From Blastocystis hominis (Eukaryota > Sar > Bigyra > Opalinata > Blastocystidae): a stretch of DNA of 64,000 nucleotides. Each line of letters starts with the position of its first letter. Position 1 is the first letter of the stretch. Below are positions 10,946-22,600 of the stretch, one piece after another. The translations under genes were made by a program, and so were the position numbers. The stretch spans positions 62,001 to 126,000 of the forward strand of contig NW_013171833.1 of NCBI RefSeq assembly GCF_000151665.1, read 5' to 3'. The notes under the pieces were generated by a model. It saw only the letters and a list, made by a program, of their open reading frames with translations. It ran no database searches and was not told the origin of the DNA.

Positions 10946-11779
10946 ATGAGCAGTGAAGGCATTGTGTTATCTTCTATGTTAATGAATAGCTTGTTTAACT
11001 GAAATTTGCTTCACTGAGTATTTACTTGACAGATATGTGACGCTCGGCGACCCTGAAACCCTGGTCAAGGGTGGAATCAAATGCACTGTTCAGCGATTCC
11101 AGGGAAAGCACAAGAACGAATTTCTATTACGCTCAGAAACTGGTGATGTGTATCTGTTTGAAAATAACGTATTGAAACAAGAATGGAAGGAGGACGAGAA
11201 TGGGAAGAAATCGGAGGAGTTTATTCGATACAAGAATGGTCGAGCCGATTTCAGTCAGCGATTCGAGTATATTTTGGAGCAAATGAATAACAAACGTTTT
11301 GTTTACCACAAGAAAGGGCTTCGAATGGAAATCTGGTCAGCCAGAACGGGACATTTGCTGTATCACGGAGGGTACAACGAAAGACGAATGAAAGAAGGCT
11401 GGGGCATCGAATACGATGAAGAAAGCGGAAGTGTGGCTGTGGAAGGGATGTGGAGCAAAGGAGTATTGAAAGAAGTGATTCGATGTTTCAATGGAGATAC
11501 GATGACCGAATTGAAGCGAAACGGAGCAGGTAGTTTGGATCCAACGAAACGAATTCCGATCTATGTGGGTGGATTTCGCTATGATGAAGATAATGAACGA
11601 TTTATTCGTGAAGGGAAAGGATGTCTGATTGATAGAAAGACTGGAATGGCAACTCGAGAATGTGAATGGAAAGATGGAAAGGAAGTGAGAGGAGTGGATC
11701 TAATTGGTGGGAAGTTCGATTACCAAATAATACCTGTTCGAAAGCTCATGCTTGATGCTAAACCAGCTCAGGTTCCTGT

Positions 11780-11819
<40 letters not shown>

Positions 11820-12884
11820 ACTTATGCTCCTACTCCTGCTCCGATTCCAAAACCTGCTCCAAAACCTGCTCCAAAACGCGAAGAACCTGCTCCTCTTCGA
11901 TTCAGCGTCACTGGATCTACAAAATGGACCGATGTGAGTTTGCAAGTGACCGATTTGACGATTTCATCGAATTGCTGTAACGATTTGAATGCATTGGATC
12001 TGAATCGATTCAAGTGGCTACGATCTATCGAAATCGGCGATGACTGTTTTGAATCAGTGCAAACATTCCAAATCGATGGATTGAATCGATTGAAAACTAT
12101 CAAAATCGGAAGCAATTCATTTACTCAGAAAAAAACATCAAACTGGGACTACAAGATGGCAAACAACCAATCGAAGTCATTGCACATATTGGATTGTGAA
12201 TCATTGGAATCCATTCAAATTGGTGATTATAGTTTCAGTGATTTTGGAGGAGACCTTGAATTGAAGAATTGTCCACAATTACAATCCATTCAAATTGGAA
12301 CAATTGGAAGTGGTTCATGGAATTTCGTTTCTAGTTCATTTGTAATTCGAGGTAAGAAATGATGTGATGTTGAATATGAATGATGCATAGATCTTCCAAA
12401 TCTACAATCCATTACATTAGGTGATTTTGCATTCCTTGGTTCCTTATCAACAATAATTGAAAGTATTGAATGAATTCGAATGAAATGATTGATATAGATC
12501 TTCCATCATTACAATCCATTCAATTCGGTGAATGGGCACTAATTGGAAAAATGGATTCTTCAAGTTCATTGACACTTCGAAGTAAAAATGAATTGATTTG
12601 TTATGATTTGTTTTGTAGATCTTCCAAATCTAACATCAATAACTTCTGTAGAATATAGTTTCAAGAATCCTCATTTAGTGACACTGGAAAGTGTTTCTGC
12701 ATATTGAATATTGATAGTATTTAGATATTCCAAATCTTCAAAATGTCAAGCTACCTGGTAATAAGTGGGGTCGTTCATTCGAATATGTTCGATCGAAATC
12801 AATTTCGAGTATAGTTTGATTGATTTGATTTGATTCATAGATGTTTCTTCCATTCTCGCTGATCTTGTTAGCATCGATCAGTAA
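10946..12884 (+). CDS. MORN-repeat / BspA-like leucine-rich-repeat protein
   Basis: Seven exons (10946-10952, 10990-12351, 12391-12462, 12498-12581, 12619-12690, 12725-12808, 12841-12884) sum to 574 codons plus stop. Residues about 30-240 are MORN-like (LLYHGGYNERRMKEGWGIEY, VAVEGMWSKG, YVGGFRYDED). Residues about 243-280 are a Pro-Ala-Lys linker (PAPAPAPAPAPTYAPTP). The rest is a BspA-type LRR array (LESIQIGDYSFSD, LQSIQIGTIGSG, LPNLQSITLGDFAF). The last five exons each start with a repeat-like (D/N)LPxL or similar unit and are joined by phase-1 introns of 32-39 nt. Such LRR proteins are expanded in gut protists and often act at surfaces, but no signal peptide or membrane span is visible. 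The first 7-nt exon is the least certain part. Confidence 0.78.
11760..11877 (+). repeat. Pro-Ala / Pro-Lys coding repeat
   Basis: CCTGCT hexamers, drifting into CCAAAACCTGCT units, encode PAPAPA then KPAPKPAPK. They form the linker between the MORN and LRR halves and are a likely site of replication slippage. Confidence 0.8.
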
Positions 12885-13747
12885 TTCCATCACTAGATTT
12901 ACACACTTCATCTATTCAATGATCATTATATGTTCAATACATACTATGTTTCTTTGTTTGTTCCAATCCCCTTATCAATCATTCTTTGGTCATCGATGTA
13001 AGATCTTATTATCGATGGACTCTTTCCGTCATCACAATCCAGGTATCTTTAGCTAGCATGTGCCAATCTTTCATGTTATCGATGTTAAGAATGCTAAAAA
13101 GTTGAATAATGAAGTGTCCAAACAGAAATAATCAAACAAGTTTTAATATTCTAAAGAAATAAACCTTACGCATGACAAATCACGAAATGCCAAACGATTG
13201 AATTGAGGTAATCAAGTAAATCAAGTGATTGGTTGTTCATTTTTTGTTTACAGTTGATAAAAACAACAACATTGATAATGGAATTAGATGTAATTGGGAT
13301 TCGTTGTTATGATTTGATATATGTGCACTGCTGATAATATACTAAATAGAATAAAATACAAATGTTAACAATAGAACTCTCTGAATATTGGGATTAATAT
13401 CGAAGTGTTCCTCACTTCCAGGTATCTCATCCACAATCGATTGGAAAGAATAAACCCAAAGAGAACGGATAAATGGAATTATAGAACATAAATCCCTAAT
13501 ATGTTGAGCGTTGAGAGTTGGACCAAGTCAATCAATCACTTGATCACTTTCTTAGCTACCTTTCCATCAATTATCATTCGAAAGAACGAAAGCCACCCAA
13601 TCACCATCGTTCTATCAACCATTTGTAATCAACAACAAATAATCCACATTTTATCACCTGTCATCCACTTCATTATACTCTCCCATTTCTTCTTTTCTGA
13701 CCTTCACAAACCAACTTCCAACACTCACACCATTTCACCAGTTTTCA
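12885..13747. other. intergenic region
   Basis: AT-rich DNA between the convergent MORN/LRR gene and the OTU gene. Open frames here (for example 13501-13782) are low-complexity, overlap the 3' end of the OTU gene, and look non-coding. Nothing else recognised. Confidence 0.5.
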
Positions 13748-13755
13748 AACAAACA
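13748..13755 (-). terminator. TGTTTGTT poly(A)-site octamer (minus strand)
   Basis: On the minus strand the OTU gene reads T-AGTT-TGTTTGTT: the T of its TAG stop lies exactly 4 nt before the octamer, so poly(A) addition after that T would give UAA. Confidence 0.7.
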
Positions 13756-13757
13756 AA

Positions 13758-14724
13758 CTACAACGGAATTAACGTATTGTAATGATTTCCCAGAGACAAA
13801 TACTTCTTGTGATAGGATAAAAACAGCGGAGATCCCTACACCCATGAACACACGCACACACTCCTACAGGCATGTCCTCCCCCATTACAATTACAGGTGC
13901 ATCTGCACTATAAATACGAATCGGCCGTTGCAAAGATAGCGATAATGCACGGAGCTCAAGTTGGCCTCCCCATTCTACTCATCACTTCTCTCTCGCATCC
14001 AAACCGTTCGACGTTTCCACCTTTCTGCAGTACTCATCAAAGTCGACCCCTTCGTCTAAAAAGAACGCGAATTCGTCTTTATGTTCTCTCAAAGAATCGG
14101 CTGCTTTCTTGCGAATAACACGATAGGCGATGGGCGATTTCATTTTCGAGTCCTCCAAAGCGAGCTGCTGGGCGATCGAGTGGTACATGCAGTTACCATC
14201 GGCCGCTACGTACTTTACGTGGCGGTTCAGAGAGGCAACCTGGCGATTGATTGCTTCGGTTTCTTCCTCTCGTTCGCGGTTCTGTGTCTCAATTACCAGC
14301 TTGTTCTTCTCATCTTGCTCTTGCTGCTTCTTTCGTCTCTTTTCCTGCTTCTTTCTTGCCTTCTCACTTAACTGGGGCTTCATGTCCTCCATACCTGAAA
14401 TAAAAGCCATGATCGGATCGTCCTCCTTCATTCCCATGGGTCCACTCTCTAAAATGATCGAATGTGTTTAAAACTACCTTTCACCGAGTCGTCCGTATTT
14501 GTAGAAACACTTACAGGGGCTTTTCCAGAACTCTTCTGGAGTTTTCGCTCTTCAATTGCGTGCTTTAACAGTTTTAAGTGTCTATGACTTATTCTCCAAT
14601 TCTGGACTCACTTTTTTCCTTTCTTATGTACTTCCCACACAGATTCATTATAAAGGGTGATATTGCAGGCAGCGCAGTGCATTGTTTCGTCGTTTACGAT
14701 TTCTTTGATGATTTCTTCCTCCAT
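13758..14724 (-). CDS. U1-type zinc finger + OTU cysteine protease (OTUD6-like)
   Basis: Minus strand, five exons (introns about 30, 29, 30 and 32 nt), 281 aa. The N-terminus has a U1/matrin-type C2H2 finger: CAAC, 12 residues later H, then KKGKKH. A Lys/Glu-rich helix (EKARKKQEKRRKKQQEQDEK) follows, then an OTU domain with the catalytic Asp-Gly-Asn-Cys (VAADGNCMYHSIAQQL), EWGGQLELRAL and the catalytic His in LGNHYNT. OTU enzymes of the OTUD6 class remove ubiquitin. The zinc finger is not part of the usual OTUD6 architecture, where the N-terminus is a plain coiled coil. The start is the ATG that gives the finger; a later Met would give an OTU-only protein. Confidence 0.87.
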
Positions 14725-14799
14725 TTACACTGAAGTAGAAAAAGGATCGAATAAGCAAACCTAGCAGTGAAATAAAGAATTCGGGCAAATGCCATTTCA

Positions 14800-14807
14800 A
14801 ACAAACA
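14800..14807 (-). terminator. TGTTTGTT poly(A)-site octamer (minus strand)
   Basis: Lies 31 nt after the stop of MPP10 on the minus strand, and about 75 nt upstream of the OTU gene start. Confidence 0.7.
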
Positions 14808-14838
14808 GCCCATATAAAAGAACGGAACCAATTATAAT

Positions 14839-16744
14839 TTATAATTTATAACTAGCAGACTCTCCACCCACCTTCTTCTTCGTTTCGATCATCTTGGACT
14901 TGATGTCATCCACCGCCATCGTCGCTTCCTCCTGCAACTTCCTGAAGAACGCTGTCGACTTGAAGTCGTCTCCCTTCGACACCACCACTCCCTTCTTGAC
15001 GTTCTTCGCCTACTCCTCGCCTCCTTCCCAATCAATCTACCTCCAGCGACTGCTGAACCTTGCGATTCTCCAAAATTCGCTTCGCCTTCTCATCGTACGC
15101 CGCGCGTTCGCGCAGTTCGTTCTCCTCCTGCGCCTTCCTCGCTCTCTTCTGCGCCTTCTTCGTCTACCATGCATTCTTCTCGTCTCTCCTACGCGTCTCT
15201 CTCGCTCTCTCTCCTCCTTCGCCTTCTCGCTGCTCCCCTTCAGCACGCGCACATCGCTGCTGTAGATCTCCTCGGGGGCCTTCTGCGACTCGCTGCTCAC
15301 GCTCATCGGCAGCGCCTCCTCCATCGCCAGTGCGGGAGCGGAGCTCGTCACGCTGAGCGTCTTGACGGCCGCTGCGGGCGTGAAATCAGCGTTGCAGAGA
15401 CGATCCAGCGCCACGCAGATGCGACGGAACAGCACGTCCAGCTCGCGTTTCTTGGCGTCCAGCTCGTCTTTCTTCTTGTCCACGTTGTGCATCTGCTTCA
15501 TGAACTCGTCCTCGTAGATCTCCGCCAGGCCTTTCTCGCTCTTCTCCGTCGACACTTCCGCAAGCGGCTTCGCGGCGGTTTCGCGAGGCGCGGCTTTGCG
15601 AACGGGATCGTCGAAGGCCTGGTCGAGGATTCGTTTCTACGTGAGAAGGGAAGCGGACAAGCACTTTGATGAGCTCTTCCAGCGAGAGCGTGCTCTCAAC
15701 CGTAGAAACGGGGGCTGAAACGCCCACGCGGTCGACGTCCAGGTCGACTTCGAGGAGTTCGTTTTCTTTGCGGGAGGAGGCGGTGGTTTCGCCTTGGAGC
15801 TCCCAGCTGCGCGGCTGGACGAGCGTGGATTCCATCTCGGCGATTTGCTTTTTGAGGGATCTACGATGGAGGGGAGAGAACACGATCACTTTTGCTCCTC
15901 ATCATCATCATCTTCTTCTTCTTCATTATCTTCTTGTTCTAATGGATTAGATTAAAAAGAAAAATCAAGAATACCACTGAGAGGAGCCATCATATCGATG
16001 CCGTCCTCGTCCTCGTCTTCTTCTTCTTCATTGCCGCCTTCCCTCTCTTTCTCGAGCATTTCCTCTTCAAAGTCGCCAAACTTTTGCATTTGCTCCCACA
16101 GAGTTTTGTCGTCTAGAGGTTGTTCCACATCGCTTTCTTCCATATGAGAATCAACTTCCTCATCACCATCACCATCATCTTCTTCCTCTTCTCCTTCCTT
16201 TTCAGTATCAATATCTTCTTCTTCTTCTTCTTCTTCTTCTTCTTCTTCTTCCTTGCTTTCTTCCGTTTCCTCCTCCATATCACCTTCTCCTTCCTCTTCT
16301 TCCATCTCCCCTTCTTCTTTCCCTTCTTCTTCTTCTTCTTCTTCTTCTTCACCACTACTTGTATCTAATTCCACAGTTTCTAAACTCTCCACCATCTTCT
16401 TGTAAGCATTCATTAATGGCTCTTGCTAACAATTATTCAACCCCAAAACTACACTACCCTCATTCTAATTTGCTCCCATATTCCTTCCCCATCGAATCCA
16501 TCCACATACAACTCTGGAAGCTCTCCGAACTGGTTCATTTCCAGTTTCTTGGCTATTCATAACAATTCCAGTCCTATTTCTACCTAAATCAAACAACACT
16601 TTCATGACGGCCTTAATTGTCTTTTGGACCTCCTCATCCCCTTTTACAAATCCCTGACCATTGAACCCAATTATCAGAACTTACTTCTGGGTGGTTTACA
16701 ACCTTCTCCTCAAATTCATCAATAATCTGCTTGTCAATATCCAT
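14839..16744 (-). CDS. MPP10: U3 snoRNP protein MPP10
   Basis: Nine exons on the minus strand, eight introns of 28-36 nt, 552 aa. Family blocks appear in order: FGELPELYVDGFDGEGIWEQ, then a long Glu/Asp tract (about residues 100-220), FGDFEEEM, ELQGETTASSRKENELL, LEELIKKRILDQAFDDPVRK, LAEIYEDEF, LFRRICVALDRLCNADFTP, ALAMEEALPMSVS and a basic C-terminus. MPP10 is a core part of the SSU processome that holds IMP3 and IMP4 on the U3 snoRNA for 18S rRNA maturation in the nucleolus. Encoded TAA. It is divergent from the BFR1-like gene, with 1.3 kb between starts. Confidence 0.94.
16185..16365 (-). repeat. GAA/GAG triplet-rich acidic tract in MPP10
   Basis: Runs of CTT/CTC on the plus strand (GAA/GAG on the coding strand) encode poly-Glu. 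This is both a normal acidic region of MPP10 and a slippage-prone microsatellite. Confidence 0.85.
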
Positions 16745-18086
16745 TTCTTCGTTATTCAAACCGATTGGCTACAAAACCGTAGATAAAAACAGGCTAGATT
16801 GAGAAAAAAGCAGTATCTCTGATTTTTGGAATTCAAAAAATTGGAGATTGTTATGTTGTATTTCCAGAAATACATGGTATGGTGGCTTTAAGTATCTCCC
16901 TTGACAAGAATGTGTAATTACAACCTATTTGTATGTTCTTACATCTTTTCAAAGAGGCAAGTGTTTGTTAAAGTAGTTTCAATAATAATATTAATGCAAA
17001 CCACCTTTATTTTGTACTACATTGTGTATTTGTTGAGTAACACTTCGAAATGGATCTATTCCTTTGAATAACTAGTCTGAACAAAGGTACAACAATGTAT
17101 ATCTCAATCTATTCTCTGCCTTACAGTAATCAACGATTTCCAATTTGTTCCATAAAATTGAGAGAATGTGGTATGACAAGAAGAAATATTAAGCCTCTAG
17201 TAAATGTACACCCACTATATTCCTCACTACAAAGGACCAACACATTTATTGATAACAACCTATACTGCATAGTTGGGATAACACACCACAACAACGTCAT
17301 CATACTCAATAACTAAACTCTAAAATCACTAGCACGCCCAAGGAACGAGAAAAAAAACCTCAGGCATAACAACCTTCCTTTCTCTCTCTCATTACACGCT
17401 AATCACCTAATACAACACAAGGCAACTATTCTATTCATGCCATACAATTTCACTGTTCTATTTTTCAAAAACAATTTTCCTTAACCTCGTTTAATGAACC
17501 TTTCCAGTGTAAACCAATACCAGTCTTATTCTAAAAAGAAAAACGCACTGCACCCATAAACTCCCTATGAAAACGAACGATCCAGACCTCTAAACACACA
17601 ACAACCAAACTCGATAATTCTCTCATTTCTGACCATCCTAAAAACCAAATCACAACCACATCAATTTTCCCCATAAAACCATGTAGGAGATACAGAAGAA
17701 GCAACTCAGGAAACTGTCAAAACGACGATTAAAGCAATCTACAGAGCGATAAGTATTGGTTCCTTGAAGTCAAACGAGTGACAGACAGCACTGACAAGAC
17801 AACACAAAACCATTCTATTACCCCTATTGATTCCTACTTCAGTGAGGCCACTGGGCAGGCAGTATTTGGGGTACTCACAAGTCGAATCAGGTACTTACCA
17901 TCGATTAATAATGAATAGAAAATATGGACCAAAAGTTAGGGCATATAAAAGTGAGTTCCGTCCCAATATTTGACATGCTGCATGATAAACAATAATACTA
18001 AGAAGTACTGTATTAGTACGTGCTCGTAAGCGTAGGTACTATGTGAAAGCGAGACATTGAACAAAATTCTCATTTCGTGGTAGAAT
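16745..18086. other. 1.3-kb intergenic region between divergent genes
   Basis: The longest gap in the central window, between MPP10 (minus) and the BFR1-like gene (plus). AT-rich, no convincing exon chain. A TATA-like string lies near 17942, about 140 nt upstream of the BFR1-like ATG, but I cannot show that it is a promoter element. A non-coding RNA here cannot be excluded. Confidence 0.5.
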
Positions 18087-19531
18087 ATGGCTGAAGAAGT
18101 AAAGAACGTTGAAACTCAGGCTGCTCCTACCAGTAACGAGACCCCTGCCCCTGCTCCTCGCGAGGACTTTGACACAATGACTATCGAAGAGTTGACGAAG
18201 TATGTGGAAACCCCGCTCGAAAGAGTGAGTCAGCCGAACGAGAAGGCTATGAACGACAAGTGTGAGGCTATCGACAAGGAAATTTCTGGTTGCTTTGCGC
18301 GCATGGAGGAACTCAAGATTGAGAGACAGATGATTTCTGAGGGCTTCAGAATTGAGAGAGTGAGAGTGCTCAGGTCGCTTCACGAATAGGCTGCTCGTAT
18401 GGAGGATATGGCCGCCCGCAAGGCTCTTCTGGAAAGACGGAACGAGCTCACTGCCGAGTTCAGCGTATTCTAGAGTATCTGCAGTGACGCCTAGACGGGT
18501 AAGAGCAAGGCCTCCGCTCTGCGCAGCGAGCTGTCGCAGATCCGCGAGCAGATCAGCAACCTCCCTCACGTTCAGTCCGGCGAGCTGGAGGCGAAGATTA
18601 TGGAGGCGGAGGAGAAGATCGAGACGGAGTCGATGTCGATCAAGCAGGAGCGCGAGCTGAACACGAAGATCAAGGGATGGAGAGTAGGAGCTGCGGTGCG
18701 GTGCGGAGTGACGCGTAGGACCAGCTTCGTCAGGCGAAGACGGTGGAGCCGCTGCTGGCTCGCCGCAAGGTGGTGGAGGAGGAGCTGAAGCTGCTGCAGA
18801 CGTCGATGGACGAGCTGAAGGGCAAGCTGAACGCTGTGTACGAGAAGCTGGGCGCGAAGAAGGAGAAGAAGGAGGAGAAGAAGGAAGGCGAGGAGGAGAA
18901 GAAGGAGCGCGAAGACCCCTACCAGAAGATCAACGACGAGTGGAAGGAGCTGCAGGCGAAGATCGACGCGAAGCGCCAAGAGAAGCGTGAGGTTCGCAAC
19001 GCGTACTTCGAGCAGAGACGCCAGTACAACGAGTTCTCCTCGAAGAACCGCCGCATGCGCGTGGCGCGCTCGGTGCTGGAGCGCAAGCAGCGCGAGGCCG
19101 CGGAGCTGGAGCAGCAGCGCAAGGAGGAGGAGGAGATGCTGAAGCGCCACCCGTTCGAGAAGGAAATGGCGGTGTGCGACGACCTGCTGGTCTACCTGAA
19201 GGGCCTGCAGACCAAGACCACGGCGACGCCCGCCGCGGCGAAGCCGGCGTTCCAGGTGCCCGAGGGCATGACGCTGCTGAAGCGCGAGGAGGAGGTGCTG
19301 TACGCGGAGGAGCCGAAGAAGAAGAAGAAGGACCGAAGAGAGCGCAAGCAGAAGAAGACCGCGTTCACTCACGATCTCGGAACCCTGCAGTCCTTCGCCA
19401 TGGTCCATCTCAAGGCCCCCGTCTCGGAGGAGGAAGTCCAGGCCACTGTGGAGCTGGTGAAGGCGCGGAAGGCGTTCTTTGATGCTCTCCCGCGTGGAGC
19501 GGATGTGGTTGCGGAATTGGCCAAGCTGTAA
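18087..19531 (+). CDS. BFR1-like coiled-coil mRNP protein
   Basis: Four exons with introns of 30, 30 and 35 nt, 449 aa. After a Pro/Ala-rich start (residues about 1-30), nearly the whole protein is charged alpha-helix or coiled coil. Features of the BFR1 / nuclear segregation protein family are the central block DPYQKINDEWKELQAKID, RRQYNEFSSKNRRMR and HPFEKEMAVCDDLLVYLKGL, where HPFE..I..C..L..YL is characteristic. A basic KKKKKDRRERKQKK patch and a small C-terminal domain follow. Yeast Bfr1 associates with polysomes and mRNA at the endoplasmic reticulum; I infer an mRNP role. Encoded TAA at 19529-19531, then TGTTTGTT at 19570-19577. Confidence 0.85.
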
Positions 19532-19569
19532 GCCGTGTGGTTAAATCGAATGGATTGTTCTATAAGGAG

Positions 19570-19577
19570 TGTTTGTT
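19570..19577 (+). terminator. TGTTTGTT poly(A)-site octamer
   Basis: Lies 38 nt after the BFR1-like stop and about 90 nt before the NOT1 start codon. Confidence 0.7.
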
Positions 19578-19663
19578 GGCAAAACGAGCCTCGCGGCGCG
19601 GCGGATCGTTATCTTTTCCGATTTGAAAAGAGATCTCCCGCGGGAATTTGGTGGACCTGGATC

Positions 19664-22600
19664 ATGGCAGTTCCTAAAAAATCGATGGATAGCAATATAC
19701 AACTGCTTCAAGAGATCAAACTTGTTATCAATAAGTTATTTGATGGCAGTCAGGACATAACGGATAAGTTGACCAGGGTAGATGCGATATGGCCCTGCTA
19801 ATTTGTAGTACACTATGAAGTCTCCGGAGGACGCCTACATATGTATTATTAGTTGCTTAATCGAAGCTATTATTGATCCGAGTGTTCCTACCGATACGGT
19901 GAACCGGATGAAGGTATTTTGTTCTCTGGTTTCCCTGGTCATGCGTAGGAGTATTTGATGGGCGTATTCCGCACACTCTTTCCACGACGTCATCAATCAG
20001 AGGCCTGGGTAATTCAGGTGAGCACAGCATGGGGCGTTGAGCGAGTAGGCATTCAGATCCATAGGTTTTCCTCCTGATGACAATCACCTGCAAACAATTT
20101 TATTTTGGAGCAACAATGATCTCGACGTTTTAGTGTGGGTGTATACATGCGCCGCCCAGTGTAAGAAGCAGCCAATATGCAATGTTCGTTTTAAGGCCTG
20201 CGTCTCAGCGCTAGGAAGCAAAACGCTATCTCACCAGTATATATGACAGCATTTACAGACGTCCGTCCATTCCAGATGATATTTTATTTCGTGTAATTAG
20301 CATTGTCCTCCTCTCTCTGCCTCGCCTCACTCCCAGATCCGCGGTCCCTCCAAACTTCTCTCCGATTGCCACTCCGAGGCTGTTTTTCGCATCAGCTACC
20401 TCCTCGCTCGGATCGGTCCCAGCTGCTCAGAAGCAGCGCTGAAAGCGATCTTCGGCATTGCCGGCGAGCCCGGCAAAACCCTCGACATGCGCGGGCTCTT
20501 CGCCGTTCTCGTCGCCGGCGCCATCGGCGACCCCGCGCAGTTTGAGATGGACAATCGCGGAGCGCAGGCGCGCGAGGCGGAGTAGTCCCGCGGGGATGGT
20601 CTCAGTTGTAGCGTGCAGAAGGTGAAGCAGGACTTCCACATCACGGGTACGGAGGGAGCGCAGTGGGACGTGCAGGTGCTGAGCAAAGTGGTGCGGGAGA
20701 GCTTCCCCGCGATGGACTTCGGTGAGCTGGTGAAGCTGTTCGACAGCCCCAACATCGAGGTGGTGAGTCCGCAGTGCCTGACCTGGCTGGTGCCGCTCTT
20801 CCTGCGGCTGCTGAAGCAGGGCTTCCCGAACGACTGGCTGTACTCGCTGTGGAAGAACAAGAGTGCGAGCGACGGGGGCGAGTGAGGCGTAGGCAGCCAG
20901 TGCTTCTTCCTGAGCTTCCTGATCCACATGAGCAAGCGGATCTCCGTGTTCAAGAACTCGCCGCATCAGATCGTAGCGATTTGAGGGGGGCTTGTGAGCG
21001 TAGGAGCCGAGCAAGATCGCCGCGGGGGAGTTCGCGTCCTGCTGGACGTCGCTGGATTTGGTCCACGTGTTCATGCAGCTGCTGAGCACGTCGGACTTCG
21101 CGCGGCGGCTCTACACGTCGCTGTGGAGCAACGCGCGCGACGTGACGGTGATGATGTACGCGCTGGTGCAGCTGAACGGGCCCTGGGACGAGACGTACAT
21201 CGACTTCACGGCGTCCGTTCTGATCCAGGAGACCTTGGTGGTGCGGAAGTTCCACAAGGACGCGTTCCTGAAGGAGGTCATGGAGCGGTTTCTGGCGAAG
21301 AACGCGAACATGGCGATGACGACGATCATGAAGGCGTACCAGCTGGGCTGGGACCAGATGAACAACTACAACTTCTTCAAGATTCTGTACCAGTCGTGCT
21401 GCGATATCCCGCAGTTCGTCACGATGTTTTCGACGGTGCCCGCGTCGCTGGTGATCCGCAATCTGCAGATGCTGGTGCACTTCTCGTTCCTGCACTGTCG
21501 AAAGCAGGAAGAGAAGGTGCGCATGGCGATCTTCCAGTACTGGGAGACGGCCGGATGGTACCTCATCGACCTGCTGCTTCCCTTGCTGAACGATTATCTG
21601 GACGGGTTTTACGGCGTGATCGACAACTTTTTGGACGCGGAGTACACCTGCGTGTTCCTGCTGCAGTGCAAGAACCAGCTGAACATCTCTCCGGAGCGCG
21701 CCAGTCGCATCGAGGACGTGCACAGCAAGATGTTCTCTCCCGGGCGCGAGAACTTCAACTTCGTCGCGTCCCGCATCGACGCGATCCTCTTCGAGACCGG
21801 CAATGCGGTCTCGCTCTTCCAGGATCTCCACCAGAAAGTGGTGTCGAGAGGCATTCCGCGCTACGTGGTCGCGAAGGTGGTTCTGCTGCTGCTCCGAAGC
21901 ATTCTCCCGATCGACGTGCTCTGGACCAATCTGCTCAAGCTCATCAACATGCTGGTCTGCTACAACATGCTCACCCCCGACAGCGTCAGCGAGATCGTCT
22001 ATAAGCTCATCGCGCTCGCTCCCGAAGTCCCCGACCCCGACTTCCTTCAGCAAGTCCTGGGCGAGTGGTTCTCGCTCCTGCCGGGCCTGCGAATCACCAA
22101 GGAGCTCTTCCTGCAAGTGCGCAATCAGAAGCTGACGCTGCTGTCGCAGATCCTGTGGCAGCTCGTGGCGGAGCACCAGCAGCAGGGCGCGAGCTACGCG
22201 AACGGCGAGGGAATGGAGATGGGCGACCCCATGCAGGCGCAGATGCAGATGCAGATGCAGGCGCAGATGCAGGCGCAGCGACAGATGCAGGCGCAGATGG
22301 CGCGCACGATGGGGGCACAGGACCGCATGCTGTCGCCGACGAACGATCAGCTGTCGGAGCTGCAGAACCGGCAGCGCGAGATCCAGAAGGAGATCGTTCC
22401 GGTGACGCGGACGATCGACTACGCGGAGCCGGAAGACCGGCTGAAGGAGCGCATTTCGATGCTGATCAACAACCTGACGGAGATGAATCTGAGCGCGAAG
22501 GTGAACGATCTGAGCGATCTGCTGACCAACGACACGGAGAAGTGGTTCGTGGACTTTTTGGTGCGCTCGCGCGTGGAGCGGCAGGACAACTACCACGGGC

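Noticed and set aside
17477-17485. TTCCTTAAC, a perfect U12 branch sequence, in the 16.7-18.1 kb gap (and again at 3200-3208)
   Set aside because: No matching donor or exon lies near either copy; chance matches are expected in AT-rich DNA.
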